A DNA stretch of 64,000 bases from Amycolatopsis sp. cg9 (lineage in GTDB: Bacteria; Actinomycetota; Actinomycetes; Mycobacteriales; Pseudonocardiaceae). The first letter of the stretch is position 1. Every line of letters begins with the position of its first letter. Where the stretch lies: positions 9,284,501 to 9,348,500 of the forward strand of contig NZ_CP166850.1 in the NCBI RefSeq assembly GCF_041346945.1, read 5' to 3'. A program made the translations under genes and the position numbers. Shown here one piece after another: positions 58,189 to 64,000 of the stretch. The notes under the pieces were generated by a model. The model saw only the letters and a list, made by a program, of their open reading frames with translations. It searched no databases and was not told where the DNA came from.

Positions 58189-59424
58189 ATGGTTCTGGAA
58201 GCGGGGGACGCTGCGGCGCAGGTGTCAGGGACCGATCCGGCGGATTTGGCGTGGTCGTTAAGCCACCTCGATCCCGCCGTCGCCGAGACCGCCTACGACG
58301 CGCTGGGGGCAATCCGGCGCGGATGTCCGGTGGCGCGCAGCGGGGAGCTGGACGGGTTCGTGCTGGTCACCGGATACGCCGAGATCCGGGAGGCCGCCCG
58401 CAGCTCGGATCGGTTCTGCACTTACGTCGATGGGCTGGGCGCGGCGGCGGTGGTCACCGAGATGCGCGACGCCGTCGCGCCGATGTTCGAGACCGACGGA
58501 GACCACCACCACCAGTGGCGGCGCCTGCTGCAAGCGTTCTTCACCCCGGCCGCCGCGGCCGCGCAGGAGCAGTACGTGCGAGCGGTCTGCCGGGAGACGC
58601 TGCAAGAACTCATCCTGCACGGCGCCGGTGACCTCGTCGGGGCCTATGCCCGCCAGGTGCCGCCGTTGGTGATCGGGCGAGTGCTGGGCCTCGCCGAGCT
58701 TGAACGCGCGTGGCTGTCGGAACACGTGCGGGCTCTCTACGGCGCCGAGGCACTCACCGGGGCCCAGCAGGCAGGCCGGATCTACGCGGACTTCCTGCTC
58801 GGACTGATACGCGAACGACGCGCCCGCCCGAGCGGTGACCTGCTTTCGACGATGGTGAACGCGCAGGTGGATGGACGGTCCGCCGAGGATGACGAGCTGG
58901 TCAAGATGACCGTGCTGATGGTCGCGGCCGGTCACCTGACCACCGCCGACGCGTGCGCCACCGCGCTCCTGCACCTGCTGCAGGACCCGCCCCTGCAGGA
59001 GCGCATCACCGCCCAGCCAGCAGCCATGGAGGCGTTCGTGGAAGAGCTCGTCCGCTTCGAGCCGGCGGTCGCGGCCACCGGACGCACCGTGACCACCGAG
59101 ACCCACCTCGGCGGGATGCCGCTGTTCCCGGGGGACCGGCTGCTGCTGGCGTGGGGCAGCGCCAACCGCGACGAACGGGTCTTCGACGACGGCGACCTCT
59201 TCCGCCTCGACCGCGACCATGGCGCGCAGCAGCACCTCGGGTGGGGCGCCGGGGAGCACCGCTGCCTCGGCAAGCACCTGGCCCGGGTCGAGCTGCGCGT
59301 GATGCTCACCGAGCTGCTGCGCGCGCTGCCGGGTCTGCGGCTTCAGCCCGGCGCCACGGTGCGGCGGACCTTTGGCGTCATCCGCGGTGTCGCGGCCTTG
59401 CCGGTGCAGTGGGAGCACCGGTAG
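58189..59424 (+). CDS. Cytochrome P450
   Basis: 411 residues from ATG 58189. The haem-binding loop is HLGWGAGEHRCLGKHLARVE with the Cys ligand near residue 357 (consensus FGxGxHxCxG, here LGWGAGEHRCLG). The I-helix shows LMVAAGHLTTADACATALL (A/G-G-x-x-T-T), the K-helix ExxR lies in FVEELVRFEPAV, and the C-helix has HHHQWRRLLQAFF. All hallmark residues are present, so an active soluble bacterial class P450 is expected. It would hydroxylate or otherwise oxidise a small molecule using ferredoxin partners that are not in the window. It is divergent from immA and overlaps the LuxR-AAA gene tail to tail by 47 bp. Confidence 0.93.
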   Translation: MVLEAGDAAAQVSGTDPADLAWSLSHLDPAVAETAYDALGAIRRGCPVARSGELDGFVLVTGYAEIREAARSSDRFCTYVDGLGAAAVVTEMRDAVAPMFETDGDHHHQWRRLLQAFFTPAAAAAQEQYVRAVCRETLQELILHGAGDLVGAYARQVPPLVIGRVLGLAELERAWLSEHVRALYGAEALTGAQQAGRIYADFLLGLIRERRARPSGDLLSTMVNAQVDGRSAEDDELVKMTVLMVAAGHLTTADACATALLHLLQDPPLQERITAQPAAMEAFVEELVRFEPAVAATGRTVTTETHLGGMPLFPGDRLLLAWGSANRDERVFDDGDLFRLDRDHGAQQHLGWGAGEHRCLGKHLARVELRVMLTELLRALPGLRLQPGATVRRTFGVIRGVAALPVQWEHR

Positions 59425-61753
59425 GCGCCGATCGGGCCCGGTACCACTCGGCGAGCTCCCGGCGTCCCGCTACGCCCAGCAGGTCATAGATCGTGGTCAG
59501 TTCATTCTCGACCGTGCGTACGGAGAACTGCACGATCGCCGCGATTTGCTGATTCTTCAGCCCCGTGGCGACCAGCTGGACGACTTTCCACTGCCGCCCG
59601 TTCAACGTCGGTTCCGACGCAGGTTCGGTGTCGTCGAAGGCGAGGGCCACGATCTGTTCGTCGGACAGCAGGCTGCCCTCGAGGTAGGCCGCCGTCGACT
59701 CCACGGGGCCGAGCACCAACGCGATCACGGCTTTCGCGTTTCCCCGGTGGTGTTTGAAGCTGGCCAGGCCGTTGTAGTGGACGCCGTGGCGGGCTTGCAG
59801 GGTGTCCGAGCCGCCGATCCGTCGCGCTGCGCCGGCGTAGTCGCCGTCCTTCGCCAGCTCCCAGGCTTTCGTCTCGACCCACCAGCCGGGCCCCCACAGG
59901 TCACCGAGGGCGATCTGGCGCCTCAGCGGCTCGGGGTTGTCGGTCACGGGTTCGGAGCACGCGGGCAGACCGCGGGTCCACTCCGCCCACGTCAGAGCCC
60001 ATTCAGCGCCGCGACGGCGGGCTTCGACCACGCAGCGTTGCGACATCCGGTCCGCTTCCTCCGCCGGGCCGAGCAGTCCCGCCGTCATGGCGTGAAACAG
60101 GTCCGCCATGAAGGCCGGCCCGTCCGCGCCCGCGGCGCGGAAACCCGCGCTGGCTGCCGCGAGCTTCGCGAACCCGCTGCGCCGCCCGAGAGCCAGTGCC
60201 TCGTAGGTGCCCTCCACGAACTGGACCACCGGAGCGTCATCCTTGCCCGCATCGCGCGCCAAGCGCACGCATTCGTCCAGGAGACTCTTGCCGCGGGCTT
60301 GCTCACCGAGGGCGATCCAGACCCAGCCGGCCATCGCCAGTGCCGAGATTCGCACATCCGACGCCACCGCAGGGCCATCGTGCAGGAGCTCCTCGACCCG
60401 GTGGCAGACCTGGATCTCGGTGGCGAAGAAGAACGGCGCCCGCGTCAGCAGCACATCCACCATGATCGCCAAGCCCCGCTCGGCCTGGCCCTTCTCCGCG
60501 CACCACGCCACCACAGCGGCGATGTTGCGGGACTCGGCGTTGACCAGGTCCAGCCACCGGACCTCCTCCGGTCCGAACCACCGCACGGCAGCCTGCCGCA
60601 CCAACTCGGCGATCCAGTGGCACAGCCGTTCACTGATCTTGTCCAGTTCGCCGGATGCGTTCAGGCTGCGCCGGCCGTACTCACGCAGGAACGTGTGCTG
60701 GCGGTAGCGTCCATCGGCGGAAGCACCTTCGATGATCGAGTGCCGCACCAGGTGATCCAACGTCTCCAGGATCTCGCCCCGACTGATCAGCTCATCCGCA
60801 CAGACCTGTTCAGCGGCGTCGAGGGTAAATCCGCCGGTGAAGACCGTCAGCCGCGCCCAGACACGCTGCTGCTCCGGCGAGCACAGGTCCCAGGACTCGG
60901 TGATCGCGATGTCGAGTGCGAGGTGATGCGTCGGGATCCCGCGCGCGCCGGGACCGTACCTCAGCGCCTCGCCACCCTGCAGGCGATCAAGGACCACAGC
61001 CGGTGCTCGCCCCCGGCCGAACTGGGCCGCAATGAGTTCCAGGACCAGCGGAATACCTGAGGACCAGCGGACCAGGTCGACGATGGCCTGCCAGTCGTCC
61101 TGCTCGGTCAGCGGCCGTCCAACCGTAGTGGCACGGTCGGCCAGCAGACGGACCGCGTCACTGTGCTCGGCGGCCGCGCGGCCGGCGTCCATGGCGGGGG
61201 TCGCCAAGGGGCCCAGGTGCACCCGGTGCTCGCCCTGGACGTCGAGGTAGGCGCGGCTGGTGGCGATCACCTGCACCGTGGCGGTCTCGGTGATGATGCG
61301 GTTGACCAGCTCGGCGACCGCGTCCAGCACCTGTTCGCAGTTGTCGAGCACGATCAGCACGCGCCGGTCACGGACGTGCTCGATGAGAACGTCGACGAGG
61401 TCGGCGTTCGGCTGGTGATGCGAGACACGTAATGCTGCGACAAGCAAGTTGCAGATCCGCTGCAAAACCGTCGACGTATTCGCATGCACACCGAGTTCGG
61501 CGAGTCTGATGAACACCGAGGCGTCGTAATGCTCATTCATCTGCATGAGCAGTTCGCCGGCGAATCGCGTCTTCCCGACACCGGGCGACCCGGTCAAGGT
61601 CACCGCACGGTCACCTGCGTACAGCCGCTCACAGACCTCGGTCAGCTCACGGGTTCGCCCGACGAATGTCGTCAGCTGAACACCTGCGGGTGGTTGTCCG
61701 GCCGATCTGCGAGTGCGCTTATCCACCGCAGTGAATGCAGGGACGCCGACCAC
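59378..61753 (-). CDS. Large AAA/LuxR transcriptional regulator
   Basis: 791 residues from GTG 61753; no strong ribosome site, and a GTG 27 bases further in is an alternative. After a short basic head the NB-ARC/AAA domain appears: TTFVGRTRELTEVCERL, Walker A VTLTGSPGVGKTRFAGELL near residue 55, Walker B RRVLIVLDNCEQVLDAVAEL near 132, then VIATSRAYLDVQGEHRVHLG and GGIPL-type SGIPLVLELIAAQF. A helical repeat region follows (about 300-690). A LuxR HTH ends the protein (LNGRQWKVVQLVATGLKNQQ; FSVRTVENELTTIY). Such regulators control secondary metabolism or stress genes. Its 3' end overlaps that of the P450 gene by 47 bp on the opposite strand, which makes mutual transcriptional interference likely. 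The P450 may be its target. Confidence 0.88.
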   Translation of the reverse strand: MVGVPAFTAVDKRTRRSAGQPPAGVQLTTFVGRTRELTEVCERLYAGDRAVTLTGSPGVGKTRFAGELLMQMNEHYDASVFIRLAELGVHANTSTVLQRICNLLVAALRVSHHQPNADLVDVLIEHVRDRRVLIVLDNCEQVLDAVAELVNRIITETATVQVIATSRAYLDVQGEHRVHLGPLATPAMDAGRAAAEHSDAVRLLADRATTVGRPLTEQDDWQAIVDLVRWSSGIPLVLELIAAQFGRGRAPAVVLDRLQGGEALRYGPGARGIPTHHLALDIAITESWDLCSPEQQRVWARLTVFTGGFTLDAAEQVCADELISRGEILETLDHLVRHSIIEGASADGRYRQHTFLREYGRRSLNASGELDKISERLCHWIAELVRQAAVRWFGPEEVRWLDLVNAESRNIAAVVAWCAEKGQAERGLAIMVDVLLTRAPFFFATEIQVCHRVEELLHDGPAVASDVRISALAMAGWVWIALGEQARGKSLLDECVRLARDAGKDDAPVVQFVEGTYEALALGRRSGFAKLAAASAGFRAAGADGPAFMADLFHAMTAGLLGPAEEADRMSQRCVVEARRRGAEWALTWAEWTRGLPACSEPVTDNPEPLRRQIALGDLWGPGWWVETKAWELAKDGDYAGAARRIGGSDTLQARHGVHYNGLASFKHHRGNAKAVIALVLGPVESTAAYLEGSLLSDEQIVALAFDDTEPASEPTLNGRQWKVVQLVATGLKNQQIAAIVQFSVRTVENELTTIYDLLGVAGRRELAEWYRARSAPTGAPTAPARPRHRG

Positions 61754-62558
61754 CGCCGGCCGCAGATTTTGCTCGCTTCACGATGTCCCGCACGCTCCCC
61801 TCCTCGTACCGATGGCCCCGCCCCGCCCGATCGACGGACGGCACCCACTCGGCTGGCGACGCCCTCCGTGGCAGATGTCGTACCACCTGTGGCCTGCGAC
61901 GATCTGCCACTTCACAACCAAACACCCGATCGGGTTAATCGTCAACACACCACCCGCACCACAGCGACACCTGGCCACGAGCGACTGTTTCGCTCAACCG
62001 ACAGAAACCAGATCGACCACAGCCTGGCGACCGGCCCACAGGCAGAGAGCATGCACCGGGAGTTCTTGACCATGCGAACCCGAATCACTACCGCTCGCAA
62101 CGTTCCGCAGGTCAGTAGGCCGCCATAAATCACGCCAAACAATATCGCCACAACCGTTTGAGTTTTTCCCAGGAACCGGTTAGTGTTCGTCTCAGCAAGG
62201 CAGACTCGTGCTCCACCCTGGGGAGGTGTGGAATCCCGCACGGTCAGCCCGGACACGTAGGGACATTCTCGTGTTTCCACCCTCCACACAGTGCCGTACG
62301 CAGACCGCTCGCGGACCGCCGACGACGCAACCCAGCACCAGTACATCGCCACACGTCCTAACGCTACGTCGGGACCTTTCTCGATCAGCGAACTCCACGA
62401 CCGGCTCCGCACAGCCGGTCTTGTGGCCCTTTGACGTCTCCGCTCAGCCCCTCTTCGCGTATCCCTGGCTGCGGCACGAGGCCCGCCTTTCAGCACGTCC
62501 GTCACTCGAGGGACAGCACGCTGAACGGCTTTCCCTTTTCCTACAAGGAGAAACCTCG
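61754..62558. other. Divergent intergenic region before the S53 protease
   Basis: About 800 bp without a protein-like frame. It contains the start regions of two divergent genes. The AT-richer part lies at 62120-62210. The short open frames here are Arg/Pro-rich or lack ribosome sites. A promoter candidate for the protease is listed separately; it would leave a leader of about 365 nt whose role is unknown. Confidence 0.4.
62158..62186 (+). promoter_or_regulatory. Candidate promoter in the leader of the S53 protease
   Basis: TTGAGT (62158-62163) and TAGTGT (62181-62186) are separated by 17 bases, a good match to housekeeping-sigma spacing in the most AT-rich part of the region. Transcription would start near 62193, 366 nt before the protease ATG. 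Confidence 0.4.
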
Positions 62559-64000
62559 ATGCACAGCCGTCTTTGGCATGCCCTCGCCGCGACCGCGGCC
62601 CTGCTCGCTTCCACCGCGGCCACCGCCGTCGCGGCACCCGACACCCCAGCTGCCGACCCCGGCGACCGCGCGCCGATCGCCGGCAGCACCCCGGCCTGGG
62701 CCACCCCACATACGGAAGTCGCCCGCAGCAACGGAAACACCGTCCGCCACATCCAGGTCGCCCTGGCGCTGCGCGACCAGCCCGGCGCCGAACGCCTCGC
62801 CGCGCAGCTGGCCACGCCGGGCAGCGCCGAACACGGGAAGTTCCTGTCGTCGAGGGCGTTCCTCGACCGGTTCGCCCCGACGCAGGACGCCGTCGACCAG
62901 GTGTCGCGCTGGCTGGGCGCCCAGGGCCTGCACGTGACCGGCGTCAGCGCCAACAGGCACTTCGTCGACGCCGAAGCGCCGACCGCTGCGGTGGAGTCGG
63001 CGTTCGGGACGAGGATCGCGGCGTTCCGGGCCCGCATCGACGGGGCCACGCGCACGCTCACGGCACCGGCGTCGCCGGTGACCGTGCCGGCCTCGTTGCG
63101 TGCCTCGATCACCGCCGTGCTCGGCCTCGACGACAGCGCCGCGCTCCTCAAGCCGCACCACACCCGCCCGGCCGCATCCGCAGCCGCAGCGGCGGAGCAG
63201 CACTGCGCGCGCTGGTGGGGTGAGCAGAACAACACCGACGTTCCGCAGAACTACCCGGCCGGGTCCCAGTCGAACTCGCTGTGCGGCTACACCGGCACGC
63301 AGGTCCGCGCGATGTACAAGCTGGACAACGGAAACACCGGCGCGGGCACGACGATCGGTGTCGTCGGCGCCTACAACTCCACCACCGTCGTGGCCGACAC
63401 GAACAAGGCCGCCGCCCAGCTCGGTGTGCCGCCGCTAGCGGACGGGCAGTACAGCGCGGTGCTGCCGCAGGGCGGGTTCACCGACGCGGCCGAGTGCGGC
63501 GCCGACGGCTGGGCCGCCGAACAAACCCTCGACGTCCAGGCCTCCCACACCATCGCCCCGGGTGCGAAGATCCGTTACTACGCAGGGAAGAGCTGCAAGG
63601 GAATCGGGATCTACGACGCGTTCAATCAGGCCGTCACCGACAACGCCGTGGACGTGATCAGCAACAGCTACGGCAACGCCGACGGCGAAGCCTCCCTGCC
63701 GCAGGCCGCACGGGACCAGTTCAACAGCATGGCGCTGCAGGCCGCGATCCAGGGCCAGACTATCACCGTGTCCACCGGCGACGCCGGCAACAACTCCGGC
63801 CCCGTCGGCCACGCGACCGCCAGCTTCCCGTCCTCGAGCCCGTGGGTCGTGGCGGTCGGCGGTACCAGCGTCGGCCTGGACCAGAACAACCAGCCGAAGG
63901 TCCTGACCGGATGGGAGAACACCGGCAACACCCAGACCGGCAACTCGTGGGTGCCGCAGCGGGACGCGGACGGGCCGTTCGCCTCCGGCGCCGGCGGCGG
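62559..64000 (+). CDS. Secreted S53 (sedolisin/kumamolisin-type) serine-carboxyl protease, 3' end outside window
   Basis: ATG 62559 with AAGGAG at 62545-62550; the frame is open to the window end (480 codons). A signal peptide is clear: MHSRLWHALAATAALLASTA followed by a cleavage-like AVAA. The prosegment has the S53 pattern: VRHIQVALALRDQPGAERLA, TPGSAEHGKFLSSRAFLDRF, APTQDAVDQVSRWLGAQGLH and FVDAEAPTAAVESAFGT. The catalytic domain begins with TIGVVGAYNSTT; the E-x-x-x-D catalytic pair lies in WAAEQTLDVQASHTIAPGA, and the oxyanion Asp in the VISNSYGNAD / VSTGDAGNNSG region. The nucleophilic Ser (GTSxSxP motif) would lie beyond 64000. The enzyme works outside the cell at acidic pH. It looks like chromosomal or cargo DNA rather than a transfer gene. 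Confidence 0.9.
   Translation, partial: MHSRLWHALAATAALLASTAATAVAAPDTPAADPGDRAPIAGSTPAWATPHTEVARSNGNTVRHIQVALALRDQPGAERLAAQLATPGSAEHGKFLSSRAFLDRFAPTQDAVDQVSRWLGAQGLHVTGVSANRHFVDAEAPTAAVESAFGTRIAAFRARIDGATRTLTAPASPVTVPASLRASITAVLGLDDSAALLKPHHTRPAASAAAAAEQHCARWWGEQNNTDVPQNYPAGSQSNSLCGYTGTQVRAMYKLDNGNTGAGTTIGVVGAYNSTTVVADTNKAAAQLGVPPLADGQYSAVLPQGGFTDAAECGADGWAAEQTLDVQASHTIAPGAKIRYYAGKSCKGIGIYDAFNQAVTDNAVDVISNSYGNADGEASLPQAARDQFNSMALQAAIQGQTITVSTGDAGNNSGPVGHATASFPSSSPWVVAVGGTSVGLDQNNQPKVLTGWENTGNTQTGNSWVPQRDADGPFASGAGG

Noticed and set aside
61942..62709. A 255-codon minus-strand frame between the regulator and the S53 protease
   Set aside because: Arg/Gly-rich without motifs, and it overlaps the signal peptide region of the protease on the other strand.
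1..64000. CRISPR array, tRNA or rRNA genes
   Set aside because: No regularly spaced repeats of the right length and no cloverleaf or rRNA-like sequence were noticed by eye; a covariance-model scan would settle this.

Overview
The window is 64 kb of very GC-rich DNA with strong third-position G/C bias, GTG/ATG starts, frequent 4-bp ATGA/GTGA overlaps and actinobacterial families (Lsr2, DUF4192, SCO6880, DUF4913, DUF6545-like, P450 plus LuxR/AAA regulator). It reads as a conjugative plasmid or integrative conjugative element of a filamentous actinomycete, most likely of the Pseudonocardiales (for example Amycolatopsis, Pseudonocardia or Saccharopolyspora). That host is inferred from family content only. 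No rRNA, tRNA or CRISPR array was seen, and no attachment site could be defined, so plasmid versus integrated element stays open.

Layout. (1) 1-9.4 kb: regulators and small genes, including an XRE protein, an RNA polymerase alpha-CTD-like protein, DprA, a DUF4192-like protein, a 41-residue membrane peptide, an HTH regulator and a coiled-coil protein. (2) 9.6-10.6 kb: a wrecked TniB-type transposition ATPase. (3) 10.8-34.5 kb: an accessory/DNA-metabolism region with DUF932, a LuxR-HTH protein, GP88, a ComM-like protein without its ATPase motifs, a large ParB-like protein, a PP2C-like phosphatase, a primase-polymerase remnant, a Tn554-like pair of tyrosine recombinases, an intact primase-polymerase, two more DUF4192 proteins, SSB, and many small unknown genes of which several are frame-broken. 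(4) 34.5-42.8 kb: a large nested inverted repeat, a duplicated-domain zinc protein, a G-poor tract, the MobF relaxase-helicase TraA, and Lsr2 on the opposite strand. (5) 43.0-45.0 kb: cargo (FAD monooxygenase and divergent MarR) next to an IS5-type transposase remnant. (6) 55.3-45.0 kb, minus strand: one conjugation operon (MinD-like ATPase, small membrane protein, VirB8/TcpC-like, VirB6-like, SCO6880, VirB4-like ATPase, NlpC/P60 wall hydrolase, VirD4-like coupling protein, DUF4913), preceded by a near-consensus promoter. (7) 55.5-61.8 kb: a regulatory/metabolic module of HTH regulator, seven-helix membrane protein, ImmA/IrrE metalloprotease, P450 and large AAA-LuxR regulator. (8) 62.6 kb to the end: a secreted S53 (sedolisin) protease, cut by the window edge.

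How it works together. TraA would nick and unwind the element, the VirD4-like protein would couple it to a VirB4/VirB6/VirB8-type channel, and the NlpC/P60 protein would open the wall. SSB, DprA, primase-polymerase and ParB fit handling and re-establishing incoming single-stranded DNA. Lsr2 would silence or hide the AT-richer parts. The conjugation genes are intact, whereas the accessory region contains at least six genes broken by single-base changes. This points to decay of cargo, or local sequence errors, while transfer functions are kept.

Most notable points: the ATPase-dead ComM-like protein with no canonical start codon; the Tn554-like element sitting between a primase-polymerase 5' remnant and an intact copy; the approximately 320-residue tandem duplication in the C-terminus of TraA; the nested inverted repeat at 34.8 kb; and the TCCACAT operator array between immA-like and P450 genes.
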